In this document: piece after piece, positions 28,697 to 41,271 of the stretch
Layout of the letters: each line of letters begins with the position of its first letter
Position numbering within the stretch: the stretch's first letter is position 1
DNA from: Pseudomonas sp. Leaf48
GTDB taxonomy: Bacteria; Pseudomonadota; Gammaproteobacteria; Pseudomonadales; Pseudomonadaceae
Reading direction: 5' to 3'
Assembly: GCF_001421885.1 (NCBI RefSeq)
Contig: NZ_LMLH01000013.1
Span: 1 to 64,000 of the forward strand
DNA length: 64,000 nucleotides
Notes under the pieces: generated by a model
Seen by the model: only the letters and a program-made list of their open reading frames with translations
What the model was told of the DNA's origin: nothing
The model's database searches: none
Translations under genes and position numbers: made by a program

Positions 28697-31087
28697 TCAA
28701 TCCAGCGGCACTCGAACACTCAGGGTCGTGCCCTCCCCCGGCTCACTCTCAAGCGACAACGCTCCACCCATAATCAACACCCGCTCGCGCATTCCCACCA
28801 CGCCGAAAGATGTCGGCCTGTCGGTAGTAGGGATAAATCCTACGCCATCATCGCTGACCGTCAGGCACAACTCGTCGTCTTCCAGCGCCAGTGTCAGCTC
28901 AACAGTATGCGCCTGGGCATGGCGCATGACATTGGTCAGCGCTTCCTGAAGGATGCGGAACAAGCCGATCGCCTTGGCATCGCTGAGCTGCGGCAAATTG
29001 TCCGGCACCTGCACCAGACACGGAATCTGCGTACGCGCTTCGAAACGCCGGGCTTGCCATTCAATGGCCGAAGCGATCCCGGCATCGAGAATCGGCGGGC
29101 GCAACGCCGTCGCCACATCGCGGACCAATTGAAACAGTTGGGCAATCAGGCGCTTCATGCTGGTCAGGCGCTCATTCAGGCCCGGGTCAAGCTGCGCGTA
29201 GGCCAGTTCGCACATGGACGTTTCCAGCTTGAGTACGGTCAACATCTGACCCAGTTCGTCGTGAACTTCCCGGGCGATACGCGCTTTTTCTTCTTCCCGA
29301 ACGCTCTCCAGATGCGCGGACAACTCACGCAATTGTTCACGGGAACTGGCCAGCTCGAGTTCGATACGCTTGCTCTCGCTGATATCCCAGACAATGCCAT
29401 CCCAGACATAGGCGCCGTCTTCAAGCCGGCGGGTAATGGCCTTGATTTCCGCCCAGCGCTGCTCGCCCTGACGCGTCAGGATACGCCCCTGCCATGACCA
29501 ATCGCTGTCGGTGTCCAGCGCATGATCCTGGGTCTGGTGATAGCCCGCCCTGTCATCCGGATGCACCAGGCTGCGCAGGCCTTTGTCGCGGTGAGCCAAA
29601 GTGGCAGGGGAGTAACCGACCAGCGTTTCGCTGCCTTCACTGATGTAGGCAAAGTCGATCTGCCCTGTCACCGGTGCCCGCTCAAGCCTGAAGACCAGCC
29701 CGGGAACGTTGGCGGCGATGCCTTGCAGTCGCGCCTCGCTTTCCTGCAACGCAGCCAGGGCGCGACGGCGCTCGGTCACATCGGTGAGGTAGACCACCAG
29801 ATACTCGCCATCACGAAAACGTAAAAAGCTCAATGAAACATCAACGGGCAGGATGCTGCCATCGGCCCGCACACAGCTGGTCTCGAAACTTTGCGGGCCT
29901 TCGTCGCTGGCTCGGGCCCGCCGCCACAGGTTCAGCCAGCGGTCCATGTGCAGGCCAGGCTCAAAGTCGATCAAGGGCCGCTCGATGATCCCCCCGGGCG
30001 GGTACCCGAGCATGTTTTCCGCCGCGCGGTTGGCGTAGCGCACATGGCTGTCCCAATTGACCCAGAGAATGCCGACAGTGCTCTGGTCGATGGAAAACTG
30101 CGTGAGGCGCAGCGCCTCCTCGCTGGCGGCACGCAGGGCAATGTCTGCCTGCGCCGCAGATAGACGTTGCTCCAGATTGTGTTGCTGGCGACGCTGCCAG
30201 TACACGATGGCCATGCAACTCAGCGCCAGCACCGCCAGCAGCAGGCAGAGGTTTTGCCAGAACCCCCGCGACTCGGTCAGCCGCGGATACTTGGGCTGCA
30301 GCCATTGGTTGTGCAACTGCTCCAGGTCTTTGGCCGGGATCGCCCGTAGCGCACTTTCGACAATCGCCGCCAACTCCGGCTTGTCGCGCCGCGTGGCCAC
30401 CCGTAGCAATTGCGGCAAGCCAATATCCCCTACCACCACCAGCCCGGCGAATTCCGGCTCGACGGCCAGACGACCCAGTTGCGCCTCGTCGACCACCGCG
30501 TAGGCAGCCTGCTGACTCAACAACAACTGCAATGCCTGGCGCTCGATCGGCACGCCCTGCAAATTCAAGTGCGGATAGGTGTTGCGCAGGTAATCGGCCG
30601 TAGCGCCGGGCATGCGTACGGCAACGCGGGTCTGGCTGTCGAGCTTTTCCAGCTCCACAGCGCCGGTGCTTTTGCGCTCACTGACCACCAGTTGCGGCAC
30701 CCGCATGTAGGGGTCGGAAAACTGCCAGAAGCGCAGCCCCCCGGGCGTTTGCGTCAGTCCCGGGGCGATATCGATTTCACCCTCTCGGGCCGCTTTCTCT
30801 AGCTGCTCAAGGTCAGGAAAATTACGCCAGCTCAGTTCGACCTTGAGGCTCTTGGCCAGCCACTTCATCAGTTCGACGTTGATCCCGGAGAGCAGTTGCA
30901 GGCGGCGATCGTATTGCGCATAGGGCGCCTGCAATACCACACCGACCCGCAATTCACCTTGCTGCGCCAGCCATTGCTGCTGCATTGGCGACAATTGCAC
31001 CGTGTGCGTCGGCGGCGCAGATGCCGCCCAGCCCATCAAGGGAAACCACAAACAGCCGATAACCCACAGGCAGCGAAAACGCATCAT
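28697..31087 (-). CDS. agtS: Sensor histidine kinase with periplasmic SBP_bac_3 domain (AgtS-like)
   Basis: Membrane kinase of about 796 residues. Domains in order: signal segment; periplasmic amino-acid-binding-type SBP_bac_3 domain (about 30-265); transmembrane helix LCLLLAVLALSCMAIVYW (about 287-304); two PAS/PAC domains (about 330-570); a HisKA_3 dimerisation domain with phosphoacceptor His in AREVHDELGQ (near 605); and a HATPase_c domain (NVMRHAQAH, DDGVGF, GVVGMRERV). This is the NarL/FixJ-type partner of the regulator downstream. The SBP domain suggests direct sensing of a small amino acid. Two adjacent ATGs (31087, 31084) are possible starts. Confidence 0.88.
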   Translation of the reverse strand: MMRFRCLWVIGCLWFPLMGWAASAPPTHTVQLSPMQQQWLAQQGELRVGVVLQAPYAQYDRRLQLLSGINVELMKWLAKSLKVELSWRNFPDLEQLEKAAREGEIDIAPGLTQTPGGLRFWQFSDPYMRVPQLVVSERKSTGAVELEKLDSQTRVAVRMPGATADYLRNTYPHLNLQGVPIERQALQLLLSQQAAYAVVDEAQLGRLAVEPEFAGLVVVGDIGLPQLLRVATRRDKPELAAIVESALRAIPAKDLEQLHNQWLQPKYPRLTESRGFWQNLCLLLAVLALSCMAIVYWQRRQQHNLEQRLSAAQADIALRAASEEALRLTQFSIDQSTVGILWVNWDSHVRYANRAAENMLGYPPGGIIERPLIDFEPGLHMDRWLNLWRRARASDEGPQSFETSCVRADGSILPVDVSLSFLRFRDGEYLVVYLTDVTERRRALAALQESEARLQGIAANVPGLVFRLERAPVTGQIDFAYISEGSETLVGYSPATLAHRDKGLRSLVHPDDRAGYHQTQDHALDTDSDWSWQGRILTRQGEQRWAEIKAITRRLEDGAYVWDGIVWDISESKRIELELASSREQLRELSAHLESVREEEKARIAREVHDELGQMLTVLKLETSMCELAYAQLDPGLNERLTSMKRLIAQLFQLVRDVATALRPPILDAGIASAIEWQARRFEARTQIPCLVQVPDNLPQLSDAKAIGLFRILQEALTNVMRHAQAHTVELTLALEDDELCLTVSDDGVGFIPTTDRPTSFGVVGMRERVLIMGGALSLESEPGEGTTLSVRVPLD

Positions 31088-31160
31088 TGAAATCCCGCTC
31101 ACTGACAAATACTGACCAACCCATTAGGCTGCCGGAATAACTTCTGGCCTGGAATATCCG

Positions 31161-32150
31161 ATGCCCCCTGTCTACCGCCTGGCGCTGCCAGCATTGTGCC
31201 TGTCGTTGATCCTGCCTTGCGCTTTTTCCGTCGAGGCGGCCGATCCGCTGCCTGCCGAGCAAAAGCCCGCAGAAGAAAAACCACTCGAACGTCAGCCGCT
31301 GCCAGAGCGTAGCCAGGAAGAGGCAACAGCACTTGAGCGGAAAATACCGACTCAGGAGCAGCAGCAGTTACAAGCGGGCAGCGACACATTTCTGGCCCTG
31401 TGGAAGCCGGCCAATACCGCCGATGCCAAAGGCGCGGTGATAATCATCCCGGGCGCTGGTGAAACAGTCGACTGGCCGCAGGCAATCGGTCCATTGCGGC
31501 GTAAATTGCCGGATGCCGACTGGAGCAGCCTCAGTATCACCTTGCCCGACCTGCAAAGCGATGCCATTGCGCCAAGAGTCGCTGAAGTGGCACCCGTGGT
31601 GAAGACACCCGAGAGCGCCAGCAAAGACTCGACCACCGCTGCGCCTATCGAACAGGCAGCCGGCGGCGAGGCGGATGTAGTCGACAAGCCAACGATCGAA
31701 ACTCCCGAGGAACACACAAAGGCCGATGCCGAACGAATTTTCACCCGGATCGACGCCGCTATCGCATTCGCCGAACAACAGAGTGCTCGCAGCATCGTAG
31801 TGCTGGGGCACGGCACGGGTGCCTACTGGACTGCACGCTATCTGAGCGAGAGGCAACCACCACAGATCGAAAAATTCATCATGGTCGCCGCTCAAACGCC
31901 CGGGCAGGCAAAACCCGAACTGGATGAACTCGCGCCCACATTGAAGTTGCCCACTGCTGACATCTTCTATATGGACAAGCCGGCTGATCGCAACGCGGCG
32001 CTCGCCCGCCTGCAGGCCAGCAAACGCGTGAAGACGACGGCATTCAGTCAGGTCGCGCTCAAGGCAATCCCCGGTGACAACAAGGCGCAGCAGGAACAAC
32101 TGGTGCGCCGGGTGCGGGGCTGGTTGAATCCGCAGAAAGCGGCAGACTGA
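31161..32150 (+). CDS. DUF3530 alpha/beta-hydrolase-like protein
   Basis: Secreted or lipid-associated protein of 329 residues: signal peptide (ALCLSLILPCAFSVEA), a Glu/Pro-rich linker, then an alpha/beta-hydrolase-type domain with VIIIPGAGETVDW (oxyanion-type loop) and IVVLGHGTGAYW, where the usual nucleophile Ser of GxSxG is replaced (GHGTG). The DUF3530 family has no proven activity. It is divergent from the sensor-kinase gene and ends at a REP doublet. Confidence 0.8.
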   Translation: MPPVYRLALPALCLSLILPCAFSVEAADPLPAEQKPAEEKPLERQPLPERSQEEATALERKIPTQEQQQLQAGSDTFLALWKPANTADAKGAVIIIPGAGETVDWPQAIGPLRRKLPDADWSSLSITLPDLQSDAIAPRVAEVAPVVKTPESASKDSTTAAPIEQAAGGEADVVDKPTIETPEEHTKADAERIFTRIDAAIAFAEQQSARSIVVLGHGTGAYWTARYLSERQPPQIEKFIMVAAQTPGQAKPELDELAPTLKLPTADIFYMDKPADRNAALARLQASKRVKTTAFSQVALKAIPGDNKAQQEQLVRRVRGWLNPQKAAD

Positions 32151-32166
32151 CAGACCGGGTCGTCCT

Positions 32167-32260
32167 CATCGCGGGCAAGCCACGCTCCCACAGGATTTGA
32201 GTCGCATGCAACTTTTGTGATCGACATAAAACCTGTGGGAGCGTGGCTTGCCCGCGAAGA
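32167..32260. repeat. REP doublet, GTGGGAGCGTGGC variant
   Basis: TCGCGGGCAAGCCACGCTCC is mirrored by GGAGCGTGGCTTGCCCGCGA around a spacer, between the converging DUF3530 and djlA genes. Confidence 0.9.
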
Positions 32261-32289
32261 AGGCAGCACAAACAACACTTCAGCCCGGG

Positions 32290-33057
32290 TCAGCGGAAAT
32301 CCCGCCGCTCCCGAATCAATGTGTAGGCGTTATGCAGCTCACGAGTCTTGTCAGTAGCCTCGCGAACCTGCATTGCCGTAGCGCCACTGCCGGCAATCTT
32401 GTCTGGGTGATGGCGACTGAGCAGGCGCCGATAGGCATTTTTGATCTGCGCCGGCTCACTGGTGGCCGAAACACCCAATAGCCGCAACGCATCCTGATAG
32501 GTCGCGGTGCTGTTGCCTAACGGGCGCTTCTGCGGCTCATAATCGCGAGCCAGCGCCTGCACCTGCCAGGCATCCCAGCCCAGCCACTTGCCCCACTGGG
32601 AGATCAGTTCGAGCTCGTTGCCACCCGCACGACCGTCAGCCCAAATCATCCGCCAGCAGGCGCGCAGTACGCCTTCGGCCGCGTGGGGCTGGGCCCCCAA
32701 GCGACGCAGATAACTGCGAAGCCGATCGCGGCCCGACTTGCCACGGTTGAATGCGGCAATCGCCCGACGCTGGGCCGATTCGGACATCTCCAGGGAGCGC
32801 ATTTCCGCACGCGCCTGCTGGATATGTCCGCCCAGCACCCGTCCGTCACACTTGGCCAGGCGTCCCAGTAAAACGAACAGCAGCTCATCGTTGCGCAGCA
32901 TCGGGCGACCGCCCAGCTTTTCCCGCAAATGCCCCCAGCTCTGCAGGTTCAAGCGCCGATCCAGCGCCTGTCCCAACAACGCGCCGAGCATGGCCCCCGG
33001 AATACTGGCGATGGCAAAGCCCGCTCCGGCTCCAATCAGAGTCCCTGGCCACAACAT
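32290..33057 (-). CDS. djlA: DnaJ-like co-chaperone DjlA (TerB domain plus J domain)
   Basis: Membrane-anchored J protein of 255 residues: an N-terminal glycine-rich helix (TLIGAGAGFAIASIPGAMLG), a TerB-like helical domain (about 55-170), and a C-terminal J domain with the HPD tripeptide in LLSRHHPDKIAG. J proteins stimulate the DnaK ATPase. It begins 1 base after the murU stop codon, so it is the third gene of amgK-murU-djlA. Confidence 0.9.
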   Translation of the reverse strand: MLWPGTLIGAGAGFAIASIPGAMLGALLGQALDRRLNLQSWGHLREKLGGRPMLRNDELLFVLLGRLAKCDGRVLGGHIQQARAEMRSLEMSESAQRRAIAAFNRGKSGRDRLRSYLRRLGAQPHAAEGVLRACWRMIWADGRAGGNELELISQWGKWLGWDAWQVQALARDYEPQKRPLGNSTATYQDALRLLGVSATSEPAQIKNAYRRLLSRHHPDKIAGSGATAMQVREATDKTRELHNAYTLIRERRDFR

Positions 33058-33058
33058 G

Positions 33059-34746
<1,688 letters not shown>

Positions 34747-34876
34747 TGCAAGGGTCTCCGACGGCGCTAGCCGTCAAGCGGGTCATGCTTTATTATCCAG
34801 CATCTTTTTCAGACCATCGAGAGGCGTGCGGCCCACACCGCGGGCAGATGGCACGCAGGAAGCCCGGACTAATAAG

Positions 34877-37678
34877 ATGGCATTGAAATCCCCCGCGTTT
34901 CGTAAAAAATTTCCGTTGCTGGTAACCGGCAGTTTGCTGGCACTGCAACCCCTCGCCACTTCGTTCGTCGTCGCCGCGGAACAGTATGACTGCTCCGTCT
35001 CGGCTTCGGGTGCCTGGAATTGCGCGCCGAAGACGTCGGCAGCTGCTTTGCCGCCACGTCCCGTGCATGACGGCAGTGCAGTCTCCGCAACCGGCGAGGC
35101 CCCAGCTGCCGAGAGCGGTTCCGGCGAAGCAACAGTCGCCAAGACGGCGCTGGTCACCGAAGCCAAGGGCCGTGGCCTGAAGTCGCGTAGCGAAGACTAC
35201 AGTCACCTCGACTGGGTTCCCCGCGATCAGCTCACCGCAGCACAATTGGCCGAAACCGGTCCTTATTGCTCTGGTTCCTATATCGAGCCGATTCGTCCTG
35301 GCATGAGCGACAAGACGAATAAAAGTGACGCACCGACCTTCATCGGCGCCAAGGCTTCGCGCTACAACACCGAAAACCAGGTCGGCACGCTGGCCGGTGA
35401 CGTGGTGTTGCGTCAGGGCAGCATGCAGGTCGAATCCGACGAGGCCAGCCTGTATCAGGCCGAGAGCCGCGCAGAACTCAATGGTGACGTACGCATCCGC
35501 GACAACGGCGCCCTGATCGTCGGCGACCACGCCGATGTGCAGCTCGACACCGGTGAAGCCAAGGTCGACAACGCCGAATACGTGATGCACAAATCCCGTA
35601 TCCGCGGCAACGCGCTGTACGCCAAGCGTGCGGAAAACGCGATCATCCGTCTCAAGGACGGTACGTACACCACCTGCGAACCGAACAGCAACGCCTGGCA
35701 GCTCAAGGGCAACAACATCACCCTGAACCCGGCCACCGGCTTCGGTACCGCGACCAACGTGACACTGCGGGTCAAGGACATTCCAATCCTGTACACGCCG
35801 TACATTTACTTCCCGATCGACGACCGTCGCCAGTCCGGCTTCCTGCCGCCGACCATCGGCACCGGCACCGACACCGGCTTCATGCTGGTTACGCCGTATT
35901 ACTTCAACCTGGCGCCGAACTACGACGCCACGTTGTATCCACGCTACATGTCCGATCGCGGCCTGTTGATGGAAGGCGAGTTCCGCTACCTGACCAAATC
36001 CAGCGAAGGTCAGTTCGGTGCGGCGTACCTCAGCGACGAGAACGACGATCGCAAGCTGCAGAGCGATTACCAGAAAGACCGCTACATGTATAACTGGCAG
36101 CACAAGGGTGGCCTCGACTCGCGGACCCTCGCGCAGGTCGACTACACCGAAATCAGCGATCCGTATTACTTCCAGGATCTGCAGACTGACCAGATCGGCG
36201 TGAAAAGTGCCGATTACGTGAACCAGCAAGGCTCCATCACCTACCGTGGTGACAGCTACACCGCTCGCCTGAATGCCCATGCCTATGAGCTGGCAAGCGT
36301 CTCCAACATCACGCCGTATGACCGGTTGCCGCAGATCACCTTCGATGGTGCGCTTCCTTACCATCCGGGCGGTCTCGATTTCACGTACAACACTGAACTC
36401 GTACGGTTTGACCGGGATCTGCAAAACGGCAGCTTCACCGATGAAGACGGTAATGTGGCGCCGCGCCTTGATACCAACGTCGTCGGCCTGGCGCGCGCAA
36501 ACGGCGACCGCCTGAACCTTGCACCTGTGGTCAGCCTGCCGCTGAACTGGACTTATGGGTTCCTCAAGCCGTCGCTCAAGTACCAATACACTCAGTACCA
36601 ACTGGACCTGGACAGTCAAGGCAAAGCCTTTATCGACGGTCAGACTCCAGAACAGGACAAGCTCCTGGGGACCTTCGACAGTAATCAGAACCGTGCGGTG
36701 CCGATCGCCAGCGTCGACAGCGGCCTGTACTTCGATCGCAACACCCAATGGTTCGGCAAGAACTACCGCCAGACTCTCGAACCACGCCTGTTCTACCTCT
36801 ACGTACCAGAGGAAGACCAGGAAGACATCCCGGTATTCGATACCAGCGAATACACCTTCAACTATGCGTCGCTGTTCCGTGACAACCGCTTCTCCGGTGC
36901 CGACCGTGTCGGCGACGAGAACAAGCTGTCCCTGGGCGTGACCAGCCGCTGGATCGAAGACGATGGCTTCGAGCGTCAACGCGTCAGCGTCGGCCAGGCC
37001 TTGTACTTCAAGGATCGCGAAGTCCAGTTGCCGGGCATCGATGCCAAGACCCGTGAAGATGCGCATTCCGACGTTTCGCCTTACGCACTGGAATACGAGT
37101 ACCGCTGGAACCGCGACTGGCGCACCACGGCCGACTACAACTGGGACCCGGACAGCCGCAGCCCTCGGTCGGGCAGCGCGATGTTCCACTACCAGCCTGA
37201 AGACAATCCGAACAAGGTCATCAACGCCGGCTATCGCTATCGTAATGACCAGGTCCGTTACGACCAGAACACTGGTAAATGGACCGTCGGTGGCGGTGAC
37301 TACGGCACTCCAGGCCAGCCTGGCTACGTGAAGGATTACTACAAGATCGTACAGCACGATTTCTCGGTGATCTGGCCGATCGTGCAACAATGGAACCTCA
37401 TCAGCCGCTGGCAGTATGACTACAACCAAAACCGTACCCTGGAAGCCTTCGGTGGTTTCGAGTACGACAACTGCTGCTGGAAACTGCGCCTGATCAACCG
37501 TTACTGGGTTTCCTATGACGAATTCAGTCAGGAAGCTCCTGAAAACGAAAAAGGCGACCATGGCGTCTTCCTCCAAATTGTTCTGAAGGGACTCGGCGGC
37601 CTTACCGGCTCCAAAGTAGAGAGCTTCCTCGACAAAGGCATTCAAGGTTATCGTGAACGTGAAGACCAAGCTTTCTGA
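34877..37678 (+). CDS. lptD: LPS-assembly protein LptD
   Basis: Outer-membrane beta-barrel that, with LptE, inserts LPS into the outer leaflet. The 933-residue protein has a signal peptide, a Pseudomonas-specific N-terminal region with YDCSVS and WNCAPK cysteines, an LptA-like OstA domain (about 130-240: [20 protein letters not shown]) and the large C-terminal barrel. Further cysteines near TTCEPN and DNCCWKL would form the inter-domain disulfides. The ATG at 34877 starts right at the signal peptide; an in-frame ATG at 34826 is less likely. The end overlaps surA by 26 bases. Confidence 0.97.
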   Translation: MALKSPAFRKKFPLLVTGSLLALQPLATSFVVAAEQYDCSVSASGAWNCAPKTSAAALPPRPVHDGSAVSATGEAPAAESGSGEATVAKTALVTEAKGRGLKSRSEDYSHLDWVPRDQLTAAQLAETGPYCSGSYIEPIRPGMSDKTNKSDAPTFIGAKASRYNTENQVGTLAGDVVLRQGSMQVESDEASLYQAESRAELNGDVRIRDNGALIVGDHADVQLDTGEAKVDNAEYVMHKSRIRGNALYAKRAENAIIRLKDGTYTTCEPNSNAWQLKGNNITLNPATGFGTATNVTLRVKDIPILYTPYIYFPIDDRRQSGFLPPTIGTGTDTGFMLVTPYYFNLAPNYDATLYPRYMSDRGLLMEGEFRYLTKSSEGQFGAAYLSDENDDRKLQSDYQKDRYMYNWQHKGGLDSRTLAQVDYTEISDPYYFQDLQTDQIGVKSADYVNQQGSITYRGDSYTARLNAHAYELASVSNITPYDRLPQITFDGALPYHPGGLDFTYNTELVRFDRDLQNGSFTDEDGNVAPRLDTNVVGLARANGDRLNLAPVVSLPLNWTYGFLKPSLKYQYTQYQLDLDSQGKAFIDGQTPEQDKLLGTFDSNQNRAVPIASVDSGLYFDRNTQWFGKNYRQTLEPRLFYLYVPEEDQEDIPVFDTSEYTFNYASLFRDNRFSGADRVGDENKLSLGVTSRWIEDDGFERQRVSVGQALYFKDREVQLPGIDAKTREDAHSDVSPYALEYEYRWNRDWRTTADYNWDPDSRSPRSGSAMFHYQPEDNPNKVINAGYRYRNDQVRYDQNTGKWTVGGGDYGTPGQPGYVKDYYKIVQHDFSVIWPIVQQWNLISRWQYDYNQNRTLEAFGGFEYDNCCWKLRLINRYWVSYDEFSQEAPENEKGDHGVFLQIVLKGLGGLTGSKVESFLDKGIQGYREREDQAF

Positions 37679-38975
37679 TTGTCTGCGCCCGCTGATGCTG
37701 GGCGCGCTGTTCCTGAGTACTGCGGCGAGCGCCGCAGTGCAGTCCATCGACAAAGTGGTGGCCATCGTCGACAACGACGTGGTCATGCAGAGCCAACTGG
37801 ACCGTCGGGTCAATGAAGTTCAGCAAACCATTGCCAAGCGTGGTTCTGCCGTGCCGCCAGCCAGCGTGCTGGAGCAGCAGGTACTTGAGCGTCTGATCGT
37901 CGAAAACCTGCAATTGCAGATCGGCGAGCGCTCCGGCATCCGCATTACCGACGAAGAACTGAACCAGGCTGTCGGCACCATCGCCCAGCGCAACAACATG
38001 TCGATCGAACAGTTCCGCGCAGCCCTGGCTCACGATGGCCTGTCTTACGACGACGCACGTGAGCAGATTCGTCGCGAAATGGTGATCAGCCGTGTCCGTC
38101 AGCGCCGCGTCGCCGAACGCATCCAGGTCTCCGAGCAGGAAGTGAAGAACTTCCTGGCTTCCGACCTTGGCAAAATGCAGCTGTCCGAAGAGTTCCGCCT
38201 GGCCAACATCCTGATTCCCACGCCGGAAAGCGCCAACTCCGAAGCGATTCAGAATGCTGCCAGACAGGCCGACGCGGTTTACCAGCAGCTCAAGCAAGGT
38301 GCTGACTTTGCTCAACTGGCCATTGCCAAGTCCGCCAGCGAAACCGCACTGGAAGGCGGCGACATGGGCTGGCGTAAAGCCGCTCAACTGCCACCTCCGT
38401 TCGATCGCCTGCTCAGCAGCATGACCGTTGGCGACGTGACCCAGCCTATGCGCACCCCGGGGGGCTTCATTATCCTGAAGATCCTCGACAAGCGTGGCGG
38501 CGAAACCCAGATGCGCGATGAAGTGCATGTGCGTCACATCCTGGTCAAGCCAAGCCCGATCCGCGACGAAGCAAAAACCAAGGCACTGGCCGATTCGCTC
38601 TACACCCGTATCGAATCGGGTGAAGACTTCGGCGAGCTGGCGAAAAGCTACTCGGAAGATCCGGGATCTGCCCTCAACGGCGGCGACCTGAACTGGATCG
38701 ACCCGAACGCATTGGTGCCCGAGTTCCGCGAAGTGATGGCCAAGACCCCTCAAGGTCAGCTGTCGCGCCCTTTCCAGACTCAATACGGCTGGCATGTTCT
38801 GGAAGTCCTTGGCCGTCGCGCCACCGACAGCACCGCCCAGGCTCGCGAGCAACAGGCGATGACCGTACTGCGTAACCGCAAATACGACGAAGAACTGCAA
38901 ACCTGGCTGCGTCAGATCCGTGACGAGGCGTACGTAGAAATCAAACTCCCTGGCGCAGACCAGGCAACTCAGTGA
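37653..38975 (+). CDS. surA: Periplasmic chaperone and peptidyl-prolyl isomerase SurA
   Basis: Guides outer-membrane proteins such as LptD through the periplasm. Up to 440 residues: signal peptide, SurA N-terminal chaperone domain (about 25-160) and two parvulin domains (about 175-275 and 285-385, the second with [10 protein letters not shown]). It overlaps lptD. Two GTG starts are possible: 37653, five bases after AAGG, or 37659, which gives the usual [11 protein letters not shown] family start; the difference is two residues. Confidence 0.96.
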   Translation: MNVKTKLSDCLRPLMLGALFLSTAASAAVQSIDKVVAIVDNDVVMQSQLDRRVNEVQQTIAKRGSAVPPASVLEQQVLERLIVENLQLQIGERSGIRITDEELNQAVGTIAQRNNMSIEQFRAALAHDGLSYDDAREQIRREMVISRVRQRRVAERIQVSEQEVKNFLASDLGKMQLSEEFRLANILIPTPESANSEAIQNAARQADAVYQQLKQGADFAQLAIAKSASETALEGGDMGWRKAAQLPPPFDRLLSSMTVGDVTQPMRTPGGFIILKILDKRGGETQMRDEVHVRHILVKPSPIRDEAKTKALADSLYTRIESGEDFGELAKSYSEDPGSALNGGDLNWIDPNALVPEFREVMAKTPQGQLSRPFQTQYGWHVLEVLGRRATDSTAQAREQQAMTVLRNRKYDEELQTWLRQIRDEAYVEIKLPGADQATQ

Positions 38976-39961
38976 AACCCCAACGTTTCGCGCTGACACC
39001 CGGCGAACCAGCCGGCATAGGTCCCGACCTGTGCCTGCTGCTCGCCTCGCAAGCCCAGCCACACCCCCTTATTGCCATTACCAGCCGTGACCTGCTCTCC
39101 GAGCGGGCCACGCAGTTGGGCGTGGCCGTCGACTTGTTGCCAGTGACCCCGGACAACTGGCCGGATGCACCGGCGCCAGCCAACAGCCTGTACGTCTGGG
39201 ATACCCCGCTCAACGCCAGGGTCACAGCCGGACAACTGGACAAGGCCAATGCCGCGTTCGTCCTGGAAACCCTCACCCGGGCAGGCCAGGGCTGCCTGGA
39301 CGGGCATTTCGCCGGCATGATCACTGCCCCCGTGCACAAGGGCGTGATCAACGAGTCGGGGATCGCTTTTTCCGGACACACGGAATTTCTCGCCGACCTG
39401 ACCCATACCGCACAAGTGGTAATGATGCTGGCTACACGCGGATTGCGTGTAGCCCTGGTGACCACCCACCTGCCCCTGCGCGAGATTGCCGATGCGATCA
39501 CGCCGCAGCGTCTGGAGCAAGTCACACGCATCCTGCATGCCGATCTGCAAAACAAGTTCGGCATCGCCCGGCCGCGCATCCTGGTCTGCGGGCTCAACCC
39601 CCACGCCGGTGAAGGCGGACACCTGGGCCATGAAGAAATCGATATCATCGAACCCACATTAGAGCGCCTGCGCAGCGAGGGAATGGACCTTCGTGGCCCC
39701 CTGCCCGCCGACACTCTGTTTACCCCCAAATATCTGGAGCACTGCGACGCAGTGCTGGCGATGTACCATGACCAGGGCCTGCCGGTGCTGAAGTACAAAG
39801 GCTTCGGCGCGGCAGTCAACGTGACCCTCGGCTTGCCGATCATCCGCACATCGGTCGACCATGGCACCGCCCTGGACCTGGCCGGCAGCGGCAAGATCGA
39901 CACCGGCAGCCTGCAAGTCGCCCTGGAAACCGCCTACCAGATGGCCGAGACCCGTTTATGA
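38972..39961 (+). CDS. pdxA: 4-hydroxythreonine-4-phosphate dehydrogenase
   Basis: Oxidises 4-phosphohydroxy-L-threonine in pyridoxal phosphate synthesis. The 329-residue protein contains [37 protein letters not shown] and [11 protein letters not shown], with the family's metal-binding histidines. The start is a GTG overlapping the surA stop (GTGA); the stop overlaps the rsmA start (ATGA). Translational coupling through surA-pdxA-rsmA is evident. Confidence 0.97.
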   Translation: MKPQRFALTPGEPAGIGPDLCLLLASQAQPHPLIAITSRDLLSERATQLGVAVDLLPVTPDNWPDAPAPANSLYVWDTPLNARVTAGQLDKANAAFVLETLTRAGQGCLDGHFAGMITAPVHKGVINESGIAFSGHTEFLADLTHTAQVVMMLATRGLRVALVTTHLPLREIADAITPQRLEQVTRILHADLQNKFGIARPRILVCGLNPHAGEGGHLGHEEIDIIEPTLERLRSEGMDLRGPLPADTLFTPKYLEHCDAVLAMYHDQGLPVLKYKGFGAAVNVTLGLPIIRTSVDHGTALDLAGSGKIDTGSLQVALETAYQMAETRL

Positions 39962-40776
39962 CCGAGCAATACCAACACAAGGCGCGCAAACGCTTTGGCC
40001 AGAACTTCCTGCACGATGCCGGCGTTATCGACCGCATCCTGCGCTCCATCCATGCCAAGGCCGAAGACCGCTTGCTGGAAATCGGCCCTGGCCAGGGTGC
40101 ACTGACCCAAGGCCTGCTCAGCAGCGGCGCCCAGCTCGACGTGGTGGAACTGGACAAGGACCTGATCCCGATCCTCAACCAGCAGTTTGCCGGCAGGAGC
40201 AACTTCAACCTGCATCAGGGTGATGCGCTGAAGTTCGACTTCAACAGCCTGAATGCTGCGCCGGGCAGCCTGCGCGTGGTCGGCAACCTGCCGTACAACA
40301 TCTCGACGCCGCTGATTTTTCACCTGCTGCACAACTCGCACCTGATTCGCGACATGCACTTCATGCTGCAAAAGGAAGTGGTCGAGCGCTTGGCGGCAGG
40401 TCCCGGCGGCGGCGATTGGGGCCGGTTGTCGATCATGGTCCAGTACCACTGCCGGGTCGAGCATCTGTTCAACGTTGGGCCGGGGGCGTTCAACCCGCCA
40501 CCAAAAGTCGATTCAGCCATCGTGCGCCTGGTGCCTCACGCCGTACTGCCGCATCCAGCCAAGGATCACCGCCTGCTGGAGCGCGTCGTGCGCGAAGCGT
40601 TCAACCAGCGTCGTAAAACCCTGCGTAACACGCTCAAGCTGCTGCTGAGCAACGACGAGATCACTGCCGCCGGTGTCGACGGCAGTCTGCGCCCGGAGCA
40701 ACTCGACCTGGCTGCCTTTGTGCGACTGGCTGACAAGCTCAGCGAACAAGTCGTACAGACGCCTGCCGCAGACTGA
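39958..40776 (+). CDS. rsmA: 16S rRNA dimethyladenosine transferase
   Basis: Dimethylates the two adjacent adenosines near the 3' end of 16S rRNA (KsgA). The 272-residue protein begins with [13 protein letters not shown], has the AdoMet motif [10 protein letters not shown], and the catalytic NLPYNIST. Its ATG overlaps the pdxA stop. Confidence 0.97.
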   Translation: MTEQYQHKARKRFGQNFLHDAGVIDRILRSIHAKAEDRLLEIGPGQGALTQGLLSSGAQLDVVELDKDLIPILNQQFAGRSNFNLHQGDALKFDFNSLNAAPGSLRVVGNLPYNISTPLIFHLLHNSHLIRDMHFMLQKEVVERLAAGPGGGDWGRLSIMVQYHCRVEHLFNVGPGAFNPPPKVDSAIVRLVPHAVLPHPAKDHRLLERVVREAFNQRRKTLRNTLKLLLSNDEITAAGVDGSLRPEQLDLAAFVRLADKLSEQVVQTPAAD

Positions 40777-40790
40777 CAGGCGATGAGCGC

Positions 40791-40827
40791 TATCGGGTAG
40801 GACGCCACTCTGGTTTACTACCCGATA
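40791..40827 (+). terminator. Hairpin between rsmA and apaG
   Basis: TATCGGGTA and TACCCGATA pair across a 19-base loop, 15 bases beyond the rsmA stop. No T run follows, so it may attenuate or process rather than fully terminate. Confidence 0.4.
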
Positions 40828-40890
40828 CTTGGCCTAGACTGAATCCATCAGCTTCGCCCCGCGTCCCGCTTCGTTTTTAAGGCCCCTTGC

Positions 40891-41271
40891 ATGTCCGATC
40901 CTCGCTATCAGGTCGACGTCAGCGTCGTCACCCGCTATCTGGCAGAACAATCGCAACCCGAGCACGAACGCTTTGCCTTCGCCTACACCATTACCGTGCA
41001 AAACAATGGCCTGGTCCCCGCCCAGTTGCTGTCGCGGCATTGGGTAATCACCGATGGTGACGGGCATGTCGAAGAAGTGCGCGGTGCAGGCGTGGTTGGC
41101 CAACAGCCGTTGATCGAGCCTGGCAAAAGCCACACCTACAGCAGCGGCACTGTGATGACCTCCAAAGTCGGCACGATGCAAGGCACCTATCAGATGCTGG
41201 CCGACGATGGCAAACATTTCGACGCCATCATCGCGCCCTTTCGCCTGGCGGTGCCCGGAGCCTTGCACTGA
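40891..41271 (+). CDS. apaG: Co2+/Mg2+ efflux protein ApaG
   Basis: Immunoglobulin-like beta-sandwich protein of 126 residues with [32 protein letters not shown] and [17 protein letters not shown]-type motifs. The molecular role is not firmly known; some homologues affect Co2+ and Mg2+ handling. It shares one base of its stop with the apaH start (TGATG), a conserved pairing. Confidence 0.94.
   Translation: MSDPRYQVDVSVVTRYLAEQSQPEHERFAFAYTITVQNNGLVPAQLLSRHWVITDGDGHVEEVRGAGVVGQQPLIEPGKSHTYSSGTVMTSKVGTMQGTYQMLADDGKHFDAIIAPFRLAVPGALH

Noticed and set aside
34793-37813. A 1006-codon open frame on the minus strand opposite lptD
   Set aside because: It is the shadow of lptD in GC-rich DNA: no ribosome site, no recognisable domains, and the plus-strand lptD-surA reading is certain.
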